Origin: a virus
Length of the DNA stretch: 22,812 bases
Virus record (IMG/VR): IMGVR_UViG_3300031216_000069
Span: 1-22,812 of that record
Strand: one strand, 5' to 3'
Part shown: one piece after another, positions 1-6,338 of the stretch
Numbering within the stretch: position 1 is the stretch's first letter
How the letters are laid out: each line of letters starts with the position of its first letter
Notes under the pieces: model-generated
The model's input: only the letters and a program-made list of their open reading frames with translations
What the model was told of the DNA's origin: nothing
The model's database searches: none
Made by a program: the position numbers and the translations under genes

Positions 1-127
1 AGTAATCGTGACCGATGGCGTCGGTGTGTTCCTGTGGCCCGCAAGTTCGGCCAATGAGATCATCACCGACCAGATCGGCCCGTGCGAAGCGGGACAAGTC
101 GCCTACCCGATCGAGGTGGCGTCGTGA
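1..127 (+). CDS. 3' end of an unidentified phage protein (partial)
   Basis: An open frame enters from the left edge (first full codon at 2) and stops at TGA 125-127, leaving 41 C-terminal residues ending in IEVAS. The visible part holds short hydrophobic strands (VIVTDGVGVFLWPA) and a single Cys, with no recognisable motif. Its stop overlaps the GTG of the next gene (GTGA, 124-127), so the two are probably translated together. Because the next two genes look like virion surface proteins, this may be the end of a minor tail or baseplate gene, but that rests only on position. Confidence 0.65.
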   Translation, partial: VIVTDGVGVFLWPASSANEIITDQIGPCEAGQVAYPIEVAS

Positions 128-756
128 ACCGCGCGTCCAACCCGCTCGGCGTGCCAGCTCACCAACATCCGAATGGCGGTGGCTGGGTCGCTGACACCGC
201 CACCGTGTCAGACGAGGCTTATGTCGGGCCGACTGCCCGAGTGTTCGGAGGCTACATCTACGGCGGCGTCATCCGTGGCGGCGTCATCTTCGGCGGTGCT
301 GTCTTCGGCGGTGCTGTCTACGGCGGCGTCATCCACGGTGGCTACATCCACGGTGGCTACATCTACGGTGGCAACATCTACGGCGGCAACATCTACGGTG
401 GCGTCATCAACGGCGGCGTCATCCACGGTGGCGGCATCTACGGCGGTGCTGTCTTCGGTGGCGACATCTACGGCGGCGTCATCTTCGGTGGCGACATCTA
501 CGGCGGCGTCATTCGGGACACCCGTGACGTCTTGACGGTCGGGCCGATCGGATCAGAAGACCAGTACCTCACACTCGTTCGATCCGACACAGGCCATCAC
601 GTCTCCATCGGCTGCTGGTGGGAGCCCGCCGCCACCATCGACGACATCGCCGCCGAAGTCGAAGAGTGTGCCCCCGAGTTCGCTGACGAGTACGCCGAGC
701 TGATGCCGATGCTTCGACGTCGTGTCGATGAGTGGAATGCGGGAGCGGCGTCGTGA
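124..756 (+). CDS. GG-pentapeptide repeat beta-solenoid-like protein, possible tail fibre or tip component
   Basis: The protein has 210 residues from GTG 124, chosen because it overlaps the upstream stop (GTGA); a GTG at 82 lies inside the previous gene. Three parts are visible. Residues 1-43 include a hexapeptide-like stretch (VADTATVSDEAYVGPTARV) resembling the start of left-handed beta-helices. Residues 44-128 are 17 uninterrupted units of X-[I/V]-X-G-G, where X is mostly Y, V, A, N, D, H or F. Residues 129-210 are a normal acidic globular C-terminus. A residue-perfect 5-aa period with one buried Ile/Val per unit suggests a solenoid or fibre, but the Gly-Gly differs from the classical A(D/N)LXX pentapeptide family. 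The place between virion-like genes fits a structural role; the exact function is unknown. Confidence 0.7.
   Translation: MNRASNPLGVPAHQHPNGGGWVADTATVSDEAYVGPTARVFGGYIYGGVIRGGVIFGGAVFGGAVYGGVIHGGYIHGGYIYGGNIYGGNIYGGVINGGVIHGGGIYGGAVFGGDIYGGVIFGGDIYGGVIRDTRDVLTVGPIGSEDQYLTLVRSDTGHHVSIGCWWEPAATIDDIAAEVEECAPEFADEYAELMPMLRRRVDEWNAGAAS
253..507 (+). repeat. 17 tandem 15-bp coding repeats
   Basis: Seventeen consecutive in-frame 15-nt units follow the pattern NNN-ATC/GTC-NNN-GGC/T-GGC/T and encode X-[I/V]-X-G-G. Units vary at the first and third codons but the GGNGG end is nearly constant. Such an array can expand or contract by slippage in multiples of 15 nt without breaking the frame. There are no spacers, so it is not a CRISPR. 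Confidence 0.9.
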
Positions 757-821
757 GCTTCGACCCGCCCCGAAGCATCCAGTCGTCGCCCGGCGCGACG
801 TGTGAAAGGCTGACCCGATGA
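753..821 (+). CDS. 22-aa mini-ORF bridging two virion-type genes
   Basis: A GTG at 753 overlaps the stop of the repeat protein (GTGA), and its TGA at 819-821 overlaps the ATG at 818 of the lectin-like gene (ATGA). The 22-residue product starts VSFDPPRS and ends CERLTR. It spans the GAAAGG Shine-Dalgarno sequence of the downstream gene. The double overlap suggests a translational bridge rather than a functional peptide, although a short real protein cannot be excluded. Confidence 0.45.
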   Translation: MSFDPPRSIQSSPGATCERLTR

Positions 822-1753
822 CGACTCGCGACATCACCTGGACCGGAGGCCCAACGTCGTTCGACGGAATCAACGCCGGATACTGGCGGCTCACCTCCGC
901 CGAACGGGTCACTCCGCCGTACACGTTCTCCGGTCGGGTACGCCTCAACGCCGTGATGGACCCGCCCGTGTTCGGCTACGGCTGGCAACAAGGCGTGACC
1001 GCCCCGTACGACCCTGGCCTCAACTGGCACCCGCTGTACCCCTCGAACAGCCGCAACGTCGGCATCGGCATCGGTCGCCGCAACAAGCCGACCCGTGTGA
1101 GCTGTTGGGCCGAGATGCGCGACGTGCGCCCCGACGACCCGTACGGCTCCCGTTCCGGCTATGAGTACCGCGACCTTGAAACGATCCCCGATCCGATGGA
1201 CGGCGACTGGCACCAGTTCCGCTGCGAAGTGTTCACCGCCGCCCACTACGCCCTGCACTGGGACGGCCGCATGGTCGCGGACATCATGGAGAACGACCCG
1301 CCGACCATCGACCCCGGCTACCACTCGGTCGGGCTACGCCTCGACTTCTGCGACATCGACCTTGCCGACATGAAAGTGACTCAACACATGACCACCCACA
1401 CCGGACAAGCCGCCGACCCGTTCATGCTGCCCGCAGCGGTCCGCGTCCTCGACACCCGCGAATCCAACGAACGCCTCCCGCACAAACGGAACGTCCCCCT
1501 GTCGCTGACCGGCTCACCGCCAGCCGGGGCTACAGCAGCGATCGTCTCGCTCGTCGCCGTCAACCCGCACGCCGACGGCTACCTGTGCTTGTGGGCCGGT
1601 GGCCGACGCCCTGGCACATCCAACGTCAACTACCGGAAGGGAGAGAACCAGTCGGGGTTCGCGATCGTCCCGATCGGACCGAACGGCGAGATGTGGGCGT
1701 ACACGTCCGCTGGCGCTGACCTTGTCCTCGACCTCATCGGCTACACACGGTGA
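818..1753 (+). CDS. Concanavalin A/LamG-like domain plus RVLDTR-type surface domain; putative receptor-binding virion protein
   Basis: The protein has 311 residues; ATG 818 has GAAAGG about 10 nt upstream. Residues 1-190 form an all-beta, Trp/Tyr-rich region (TFSGRVRLN, DWHQFRCEV, YALHWDGRMV, GLRLDFCDIDLADMKV) resembling the laminin-G/glucanase-like fold of sugar-binding proteins. Residues about 203-311 contain RVLDTR, then GATAAIVSLVAVNPHADGYL, SNVNY and a terminal DLVLDLIGYTR. This matches a beta domain that is widespread in secreted actinobacterial proteins (RLLDTR ... GYLTVYP ... SNLN ... DVAGY). Family knowledge suggests carbohydrate or surface binding; a receptor-binding role on the virion is inference. 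No signal peptide is seen, as expected for a phage structural protein. The pairing with the upstream repeat protein suggests an end-of-tail module. Confidence 0.7.
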   Translation: MTTRDITWTGGPTSFDGINAGYWRLTSAERVTPPYTFSGRVRLNAVMDPPVFGYGWQQGVTAPYDPGLNWHPLYPSNSRNVGIGIGRRNKPTRVSCWAEMRDVRPDDPYGSRSGYEYRDLETIPDPMDGDWHQFRCEVFTAAHYALHWDGRMVADIMENDPPTIDPGYHSVGLRLDFCDIDLADMKVTQHMTTHTGQAADPFMLPAAVRVLDTRESNERLPHKRNVPLSLTGSPPAGATAAIVSLVAVNPHADGYLCLWAGGRRPGTSNVNYRKGENQSGFAIVPIGPNGEMWAYTSAGADLVLDLIGYTR

Positions 1754-1920
1754 CGGGCGAACGAGGACGACGCGTGACAGGGGGTCAACCAGGCGATGTG
1801 GAACGAAAGATCCTGGCGGATGACGTGCGGCGCGAGGAGCGGCTAATCACTGAGTGGGAGGAGCACCGCTCCAAGATTCTTTCGGACGAAAGGTTGCAAT
1901 CCCGACACGGGTCGGGGTAG
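1750..1920 (+). CDS. 56-aa charged, helix-rich hypothetical protein ending in the promoter repeat
   Basis: GTG 1750 overlaps the upstream TGA (GTGA); GTG 1774 is an alternative start. The product is rich in charged residues (KILADDVRREERLITEWEEH), probably one amphipathic helix. Its last codons run through the conserved promoter repeat, and its TAG stop (1918-1920) is the first three bases of the TAGGTT -10 hexamer. The C-terminus ERLQSRHGSG is therefore encoded by -35/operator DNA. No family is recognised. Confidence 0.5.
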   Translation: MTGERGRRVTGGQPGDVERKILADDVRREERLITEWEEHRSKILSDERLQSRHGSG

Positions 1921-1923
1921 GTT
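1885..1923 (+). promoter_or_regulatory. Dispersed promoter-operator repeat, copy 1
   Basis: After a GACGAAAGG lead-in come TTGCAA (1894-1899), an 18-bp spacer (1900-1917) holding the dyad CCCGACACGGGTCGGG (1901-1916), and TAGGTT (1918-1923). The ATG of the next gene is at 1930, exactly 6 nt after the -10 hexamer and with no Shine-Dalgarno, predicting a leaderless transcript. A dyad lying between -35 and -10 is a classic repressor position. The same element recurs at 5892, 6854 and 11276. Confidence 0.85.
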
Positions 1924-1929
1924 GCAGAC

Positions 1930-2139
1930 ATGACCGAAACCGCCGCCCTCGCCAACTGCTTCATCTGCTCGCAGGCCATCCGCTCAACCGACGACAACGT
2001 CGGCTTCGGCTACACCGCCGACGAGGTCACCGACCCCTTCACCGCCGACTGGCATCCGATCCCCGGCAACGAGGACAAGGCCTTCCACCGGGACTGCGCC
2101 GAAGATCACGGTCACGCCCTCGGCCTCCACGAAGCCTGA
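1930..2139 (+). CDS. Small zinc-binding-type protein, first gene of a leaderless cassette
   Basis: The product has 69 residues. CFIC at about 10-13 and FHRDC at about 51-55 give a C-x2-C ... H-x2-C arrangement typical of a single zinc site. The start at 1930 is fixed by the promoter 6 nt upstream and by the lack of any Shine-Dalgarno. No specific family is recognised. The next gene is reached over a 26-nt gap with its own strong ribosome-binding element. Small Cys-pair proteins like this are common in the early or accessory regions of actinobacteriophages and usually have unknown function. Confidence 0.75.
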   Translation: MTETAALANCFICSQAIRSTDDNVGFGYTADEVTDPFTADWHPIPGNEDKAFHRDCAEDHGHALGLHEA

Positions 2140-2142
2140 TCC

Positions 2143-2160
2143 CGAACACCTACCGAAAGG
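2143..2160 (+). promoter_or_regulatory. Conserved ribosome-binding element, copy A
   Basis: CGAACACCTACCGAAAGG lies between the leaderless gene and ATG 2166. The same 18 nt with one mismatch occurs at 11506-11523, in the same place after another leaderless gene. GAAAGG is the Shine-Dalgarno core; conservation of the preceding CGAACACCTACC is not explained by ribosome binding alone. Confidence 0.7.
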
Positions 2161-2165
2161 CACCC

Positions 2166-2318
2166 ATGCTCGACCCGACCCCCAACTTCAAGCACCTCAT
2201 CATCGACGACCGATGCGTCCACTGCGACATCGACCGAAACGCCGTCAAGGAACGCCGAGCGCCCCTCAACTGCGACGCCCGGCAAGAGCACACCGCCAAG
2301 TACGGGAGCGAGCGATGA
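2166..2318 (+). CDS. 50-aa hypothetical protein with a CVHC pair
   Basis: ATG 2166 follows GAAAGG by 5 nt. The 50-residue product contains CVHCDIDRN and a further Cys (NCDARQEH), so it may bind a metal ion, but no family is recognised. Its TGA overlaps the next ATG (ATGA at 2315-2318), indicating translational coupling. Confidence 0.7.
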   Translation: MLDPTPNFKHLIIDDRCVHCDIDRNAVKERRAPLNCDARQEHTAKYGSER

Positions 2319-2803
2319 CCGCACATAGAGCCCGTCCGTACGGGGCCATGATCGACCGGGCATTCGCCTCCGCTGATCCCCGAGAACGGATACTCCTCCG
2401 TTGGCTGTACCGCCGTTTCCGTGAAGGCCAATACGCCACACCGTTCTCAGCGCGAGCCACCGTCGCCGCCTACACCATGAAGGCCGAAGGCCGAACGATG
2501 AGACGCGACGACGCACCGCCGCACGGCATCCCACGCCCGATCATCATGCCGGACTGGGACACCCTCACCGCCCGCCCGTCGCAATGCGAAGCGCAGAGCT
2601 GCGACCTCCGAGTCGACACCGGAGACTTCCGATTGTGGACCGCCCGCACCGGCCTCGATGAGGGTGAGCCGTACGAGCGCACCGTGTACGTCGAATTGTT
2701 GACTGACACCAGATGGGTCAACCTCGGCCACTACGACGGCGACGAACCGCCACGCGGTCTGCCCGGCGTCACGCCGCACGCGTTCCGAGGGGAGCTGCCA
2801 TGA
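2315..2803 (+). CDS. 162-aa hypothetical protein of the small-gene operon
   Basis: ATG 2315 overlaps the upstream stop and the gene ends in an ATGA overlap with the next. The N-terminal part (residues about 1-50) is basic and helical (DPRERILLRWLYRRFREGQ). The rest is mixed alpha/beta with two Cys (CEAQSCDLRV) and several Trp. No catalytic motif is recognised. The basic helix could bind nucleic acid, but this is a guess. It belongs to the run of overlapping genes from 1930 to 3761. Confidence 0.7.
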   Translation: MTAHRARPYGAMIDRAFASADPRERILLRWLYRRFREGQYATPFSARATVAAYTMKAEGRTMRRDDAPPHGIPRPIIMPDWDTLTARPSQCEAQSCDLRVDTGDFRLWTARTGLDEGEPYERTVYVELLTDTRWVNLGHYDGDEPPRGLPGVTPHAFRGELP

Positions 2804-2874
2804 ACCTCATCGCCGACAAGATCCGCTTCGTAGAGCGCAACCTGCCCGAGTACGACCCCAACCTCGCAGCGTGA
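2800..2874 (+). CDS. 24-aa mini-protein in the operon
   Basis: ATG 2800 overlaps the upstream stop (ATGA) and its own stop overlaps the next ATG (TGATG at 2872-2876). The product, MNLIADKIRFVERNLPEYDP followed by NLAA, is probably one amphipathic helix. Overlap at both ends supports translation, whether for the peptide itself or to carry ribosomes to the next gene. Confidence 0.5.
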   Translation: MNLIADKIRFVERNLPEYDPNLAA

Positions 2875-3047
2875 TGCCCGCTGTCCCGCAGCAAGTCGAA
2901 TGCCCGAACTGCTGGCACACGTTCAACCCGTCCGGTCACTCAACCCGCCGCAACAGCAGGAGACTCCCCGAACGGCACGGCCACTGCGCCGACGACTACA
3001 CCATCGCGTCGGCGCAGCTCGCCGCCCGACGAAAGCGCCCCTCGTGA
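2874..3047 (+). CDS. 57-aa zinc-finger-like protein
   Basis: ATG 2874 overlaps the previous stop (TGATG). The product has CPNCWHTF near residues 11-18 and a later HGHC, a plausible four-ligand zinc site. Its C-terminal part (TIASAQLA, then a basic RRKRPS tail) includes a 25-bp segment (2999-3023) identical to DNA inside the otherwise unrelated gene at 5928. The stop overlaps the next GTG (GTGA). Function unknown. Confidence 0.65.
   Translation: MPAVPQQVECPNCWHTFNPSGHSTRRNSRRLPERHGHCADDYTIASAQLAARRKRPS
2999..3023 (+). repeat. 25-bp exact direct repeat, copy 1
   Basis: This 25-bp coding stretch, beginning CACCATCGCGTCGGCG and encoding TIASAQLA, is identical to 6176-6200, with the same reading frame used in both genes. 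The flanking sequences and proteins differ. Confidence 0.85.
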
Positions 3048-3202
3048 CCCGAGAGATCACCTGCCACGGCTGCGCCGCCACCGCCACCACCGACCGCCTC
3101 GACATCGCGATGAAGTTCGGCGACATCATCGTCTACACCTGCCCCGTCTGCGGAACCCAACTCGACCCGATCGCCCACATCAACACGCAGATGAACCCAT
3201 GA
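3044..3202 (+). CDS. 52-aa zinc-ribbon protein
   Basis: GTG 3044 overlaps the upstream stop (GTGA). The product carries two CxxC knuckles, CHGC at about residues 7-10 and CPVC at about 33-36, separated by a beta-rich stretch (FGDIIVYT). This is the classic zinc ribbon seen in small DNA- or RNA-binding or regulatory proteins. The stop overlaps the next start (ATGA). The specific role is unknown. Confidence 0.7.
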   Translation: MTREITCHGCAATATTDRLDIAMKFGDIIVYTCPVCGTQLDPIAHINTQMNP

Positions 3203-3396
3203 ACCGCCACGACTTCCACCACTGCGTCGCACGCGACCACCCCACGGGCTGCTCCAAAGACCGCGCCCTCTACATCGGAACAGACGGCAAGCGGTACTGC
3301 CAAGCCCACCTCCCCGACAAACGCTGGCGAACATCCTGCACCCACACCTTGTCCACACCCGGCAACCCGTGCCCGTTCTGCGGAACCCCCACATGA
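3199..3396 (+). CDS. 65-aa Cys/His-rich protein
   Basis: ATG 3199 overlaps the upstream stop. Seven cysteines and several histidines are present (FHHC, GC, YCQAH, CTH, CPFC), enough for one or two zinc sites; the CPFC near the C-terminus is a typical knuckle. No family is recognised. The gene is coupled by ATGA to the RusA-like gene. Confidence 0.65.
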   Translation: MNRHDFHHCVARDHPTGCSKDRALYIGTDGKRYCQAHLPDKRWRTSCTHTLSTPGNPCPFCGTPT

Positions 3397-3761
3397 CCGA
3401 CCACATCCTCACCTTCGACGCACCCGCCACCCCAATCAGCATGAACCAAGGCGACACATGGTCAGTACGCCGAGACGCCGCCGCATGGCGCGACCGGGCC
3501 TACTACGCCTGGTGCCACCACTGGCCCAACACAGGACCATCAGGCCGGAACCTGCCACCCTCCGCCGTCCACACCGCACTCCCCTTCCCAACAAACAGAC
3601 GCCGCGACCCAATCAACTACGCAAAGACCGTCAAACACATCGTCGACGGCCTCACCCAAGCCGGAGCCTGGCCCGACGACACCCCCAACTGGGTCACCCA
3701 ACACATCCCCACCCTCCACCCCGGCACCACACTCGTCATCATCACCATCACACCCCAATAG
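3393..3761 (+). CDS. RusA-like Holliday junction resolvase
   Basis: The product has 122 residues from ATG 3393 (ATGA overlap), close to the 120-residue RusA family size. The hallmark region RRDPINYAKTVKHIVDGL followed by AGAWPDDTPNWV matches the RusA pattern of an acidic motif, a helix with conserved Lys and Asp, then a DD pair; these Asp residues are the presumed Mg2+ ligands. An N-terminal strand segment (ILTFDAPATPISMNQ) also fits. RusA dimers resolve four-way junctions; phages use them to debranch replication intermediates before packaging, consistent with the position just ahead of the terminase genes. It is the last gene of the operon beginning at 1930. Confidence 0.8.
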   Translation: MTDHILTFDAPATPISMNQGDTWSVRRDAAAWRDRAYYAWCHHWPNTGPSGRNLPPSAVHTALPFPTNRRRDPINYAKTVKHIVDGLTQAGAWPDDTPNWVTQHIPTLHPGTTLVIITITPQ

Positions 3762-3785
3762 AGCTACACACCGATACACGACCAC

Positions 3786-3798
3786 TACCATCACCACA
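3786..3798 (+). promoter_or_regulatory. Putative leaderless -10 element for the ribbon-helix-helix gene
   Basis: TACCAT (3786-3791) lies 7 nt before GTG 3799 and no Shine-Dalgarno precedes the start. A good -35 is not obvious. The spacing matches the other leaderless starts in the window. Confidence 0.45.
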
Positions 3799-3981
3799 GT
3801 GGTCACCAAACGCCGAACCCCCCGAGGAACACCACGCCGCCAAACAAACCTCCGCCTCGACGCCCACAAGCTTGAACAACTCCGAGACGAATCCGAACGA
3901 CGCGGCTACAGCATGAGCCGCATCGTGGACGACGCCCTCGAACTGTGGCTCGACCTCTACGGAGGCCAGGATGTCCGCTGA
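3799..3981 (+). CDS. Ribbon-helix-helix (CopG/Arc-like) DNA-binding protein
   Basis: The 60-residue product has a basic N-terminus (VTKRRTPRGTPRRQ), then a beta strand TNLRLD and two helices (AHKLEQLRDESERRG; SMSRIVDDALELWLDLY). This is the MetJ/Arc/CopG fold, which dimerises and inserts the strand into the major groove of palindromic operators. GTG 3799 is the only sensible start. It overlaps the small terminase gene by 11 nt. It could regulate the late genes, or bind the CCCGAC-N4-GTCGGG dyads found four times here. The fold is well supported; the target is inference. Confidence 0.8.
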   Translation: MVTKRRTPRGTPRRQTNLRLDAHKLEQLRDESERRGYSMSRIVDDALELWLDLYGGQDVR

Positions 3982-4474
3982 ACCCACCCCCATCAAAGGG
4001 CGCTCCGGCAAACGAACACGCCCACTGAACTCGCAAGAACACCTCGACCTGCACCGCGCTGTCGGCGTCCTCCAAACCGGAGGCACCATCGAGCAAGCAG
4101 CCGAAGCGATCGGCACCACCCGGCAAACCCTCAAACGCCACCTCGAAACGCCCGAAGGCCGAGGCATCGTCCGCGAGTACGAAGCCGACCTCACCGAACG
4201 CACGAACCGACTCCTCGCTGCAGGGCAGGCCGTCGCACTACGCACCCTCCTCTCGGCGATGAACGAAGCAGACCGATGGTCCGACCGCATCCGTGCCGCC
4301 GACGCGTTCGCCCGCCTCGGACCCCGCCAGATCATCGTGACCGGAGGCGACGGAGGACCCATCGAGATCACCTCGTCCACCGAAGCGCTCGTGGACCGCC
4401 TGGCACGGATGCGCAAGGCCAACATCGAAGCGATCGAAACGTCAGCGATCGAGCTCACCGAGGGCGGGTCGTGA
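3971..4474 (+). CDS. terS: Putative terminase small subunit
   Basis: The 167-residue product starts at ATG 3971, 5 nt after GGAGG. Residues about 36-57 form a helix-turn-helix (TIEQAAEAIGTTRQTLKRHL) like the DNA-recognition domain of small terminases; a longer helical region follows (EYEADLTERTNRLLAAGQ ... RIRAADAFARLG), suited to ring oligomerisation, then a short beta segment (QIIVTGGDGGPIEIT). The GTGA overlap with the large subunit gene makes the assignment likely. TerS recognises the packaging site and stimulates TerL. Length and layout fit the family; sequence alone does not prove it. Confidence 0.75.
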   Translation: MSAEPTPIKGRSGKRTRPLNSQEHLDLHRAVGVLQTGGTIEQAAEAIGTTRQTLKRHLETPEGRGIVREYEADLTERTNRLLAAGQAVALRTLLSAMNEADRWSDRIRAADAFARLGPRQIIVTGGDGGPIEITSSTEALVDRLARMRKANIEAIETSAIELTEGGS

Positions 4475-5883
4475 CGGACCTCCGGTACCGGGCACCCGCC
4501 CAACTGTCCGACATCGAACTGGCAATCCTCGCCGGGACTGACGGCAACCTCCTCGACGGCCTCACCGAACACGAGGCAGAGGAGCTTCTGCATCATTGGC
4601 CGTCGTGGAGGCGCCCATCGCAGCGCATCCCGGCGAACATGGGCTACGACTACCGAGTCTGGTTCATCCGCGCTGGCCGAGGGTTCGGAAAGACGAGGAC
4701 CGGAGCGGAAACGTGCCGCATTATGTCGGAACGGTGCAAGCGGATCGCTCTCGTCGCACCGACCCGTTCCGAGGTGCGCGACATTATGATCGAAGGCGAG
4801 TCCGGCCTGATGGCTGCGTTCCCGTCATGGGAGCAGCCGATCTACGAACCGTCGCGCCGTCGCGTGGTATTCCCGTCCGGCTGCATCGGCTTCATGTACT
4901 CGGCGGAGACGCCGGACCGGTTGCGAGGCCCGCAGCACGAGTGGGCGTGGGTGGAGGAGCCCGCGTCGATGAAGCTGCACGGCGACGACATGATGAGCAA
5001 CCTCCTCCTCGGGCTGCGCCTCGGCGACGCACCGTGGGCGCTGATGACGGGAACACCGAAGATGCTGCCGTGGCTGCGCCGCATCGCCGAGCGGACATCG
5101 ACTGTCGAGACGCGCGGTTCCACGTACGAGAACATCTCGAACCTGGCACCGACCTTCGTGGAGGACGTGGTGGACCGGTACGAAGGGACGCGCCTCGGAC
5201 GGCAGGAGCTTCACGCCGAGTGGCTTGAGGATGTCGAGGGCGCACTGTGGCTCATGGGCACCGTGGACGACAACCGGATGATCGACTGGAAGCAGGACGA
5301 CCCGTGGGCCTCGCTCAGCAAGTTCCTCGTCGCCAACGAGCGTCCAGCGATCACTCAGGCGGGTCGAGCCTGGAAGACGATCGTGGCCGTCGATCCGCCT
5401 GGCGAGACGGCCGAGTGTGGAATCGTCGTCGGGTCGGCTCCGGTGCACGCGAAGGCGGGCCGCGATCATGCTGTCATCTGGCGTGACGCTTCGATGACTG
5501 GACGGCCCGAGGAGTGGGGGTCGGCGGTGGTACGGGCCTACCGGGAGTCGAACGCCGCAGCGGTGCATGTGGAGTCCAATCAGGGCGGCGACATGACAAG
5601 GGCGACGATTCACGCGGTTGACCCTTCGGTGGTGGTCAAGAAGATCACGGCGCGCGGGTCGAAGCAGACGAGGGCGGAGCCGGTTGCTGCCCTGTACGAG
5701 CGGGGCTGGATTCATCATGTCGGCGCGATGCCTGAGCTGGAGGAGCAGCTAACGACGTGGATACCTTCGGATGCGAAGTCGCCGGACCGGCTCGATGCGT
5801 TGGTGCATTGCGTGGCGACTCTGCTGCCGGAGGGTCAGCAGCACGCGTCGCGTGTCGGGAAGGCCACCGGCAGAAATATTTAG
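4471..5883 (+). CDS. terL: Terminase large subunit (packaging ATPase/nuclease)
   Basis: The product has 470 residues from GTG 4471 (GTGA overlap with TerS). The ATPase domain shows Walker A RAGRGFGKT (residues 67-75), Walker B and catalytic acid HEWAWVEE (156-163), and the coupling motif MTGTPK (192-197). The RNaseH-like nuclease shows AVDPPGE (Asp308), VHVESNQGG (Glu368) and PDRLDAL (Asp439/Asp442) as metal ligands. It pumps DNA into the prohead and cuts concatemers. The TAG stop (5881-5883) directly abuts promoter repeat copy 2. Unusually, about 2.6 kb of small genes separate it from the portal gene. Confidence 0.95.
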   Translation: MTDLRYRAPAQLSDIELAILAGTDGNLLDGLTEHEAEELLHHWPSWRRPSQRIPANMGYDYRVWFIRAGRGFGKTRTGAETCRIMSERCKRIALVAPTRSEVRDIMIEGESGLMAAFPSWEQPIYEPSRRRVVFPSGCIGFMYSAETPDRLRGPQHEWAWVEEPASMKLHGDDMMSNLLLGLRLGDAPWALMTGTPKMLPWLRRIAERTSTVETRGSTYENISNLAPTFVEDVVDRYEGTRLGRQELHAEWLEDVEGALWLMGTVDDNRMIDWKQDDPWASLSKFLVANERPAITQAGRAWKTIVAVDPPGETAECGIVVGSAPVHAKAGRDHAVIWRDASMTGRPEEWGSAVVRAYRESNAAAVHVESNQGGDMTRATIHAVDPSVVVKKITARGSKQTRAEPVAALYERGWIHHVGAMPELEEQLTTWIPSDAKSPDRLDALVHCVATLLPEGQQHASRVGKATGRNI

Positions 5884-5921
5884 ACGAAAGGTTGCAGTCC
5901 CGACAACGGTCGGGGTAGGTT
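5884..5921 (+). promoter_or_regulatory. Dispersed promoter-operator repeat, copy 2
   Basis: After ACGAAAGG come TTGCAG (5892-5897), an 18-bp spacer with the dyad CCCGACAACGGTCGGG (5899-5914), and TAGGTT (5916-5921). The ATG at 5928 is 6 nt downstream, as in copies 1 and 4. The dyad centre is AACG here and in copy 3, but ACGG in copies 1 and 4. Confidence 0.85.
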
Positions 5922-5927
5922 GTCGAC

Positions 5928-6338
5928 ATGAGCCAAACAGCAACTACCACCGCCTTCAACACCACCGAGTTCGCACAGCGCATCGTCACTCGGGCCAACT
6001 CCGAGATCACCGCCTCGGGCGAGGCCATGTCAGCAGCCCCCAACCTCGGAGCGGACTACACCGCCGACGACCTGCGCAACGCCCTCACGACCCGCACCGA
6101 GCTCGCCGCCTCCGTCAAGGTGTGCAGAACCGCCATGAGCGTCGCCAGCTTCATCGCCCGCAACGCCGACGAATTCACCATCGCGTCGGCGCAGCTCGCC
6201 ATTATGAGCGAACTCATCGACCTCGCCACTGACGGCGCAGACGACACCTGGTCGGGCCGGGGCAACGATGACGCCCGCATCGCCAACGATGCGAAGCTCG
6301 CCACCATCCGCATGATCCGTGACTGGGTGTCGGCATGA
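5928..6338 (+). CDS. 136-aa helical hypothetical protein, leaderless
   Basis: The product is Ala/Thr-rich and probably all-helical (EFAQRIVTRANSEITASGEAMS, DDLRNALTTRTELAASVKVC, SELIDLATDG). No catalytic motif, signal peptide or membrane segment is seen. The start is set by the promoter repeat 6 nt upstream. It contains the second copy of the 25-bp repeat (6176-6200, encoding TIASAQLA). The stop overlaps the next ATG (ATGA). Function unknown. Confidence 0.75.
   Translation: MSQTATTTAFNTTEFAQRIVTRANSEITASGEAMSAAPNLGADYTADDLRNALTTRTELAASVKVCRTAMSVASFIARNADEFTIASAQLAIMSELIDLATDGADDTWSGRGNDDARIANDAKLATIRMIRDWVSA
6176..6200 (+). repeat. 25-bp exact direct repeat, copy 2
   Basis: Identical to 2999-3023 and read in the same frame (TIASAQLA), inside a different gene. 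It lies 3.2 kb from copy 1, on the other side of the terminase genes. Confidence 0.85.

Noticed and set aside
82-123. GTG 82 as the start of the GG-repeat protein
   Set aside because: It would overlap the preceding gene by 46 nt; GTG 124 gives the usual GTGA overlap of this genome.
253-507. Regular short repeats resembling a CRISPR array
   Set aside because: Units are contiguous 15-mers with no spacers and lie in one reading frame of a protein gene.
3748-4596. Reverse-strand open frame of 282 codons opposite the terminase genes
   Set aside because: Lies fully opposite the ribbon-helix-helix, TerS and TerL genes and is explained by GC-rich codon bias.
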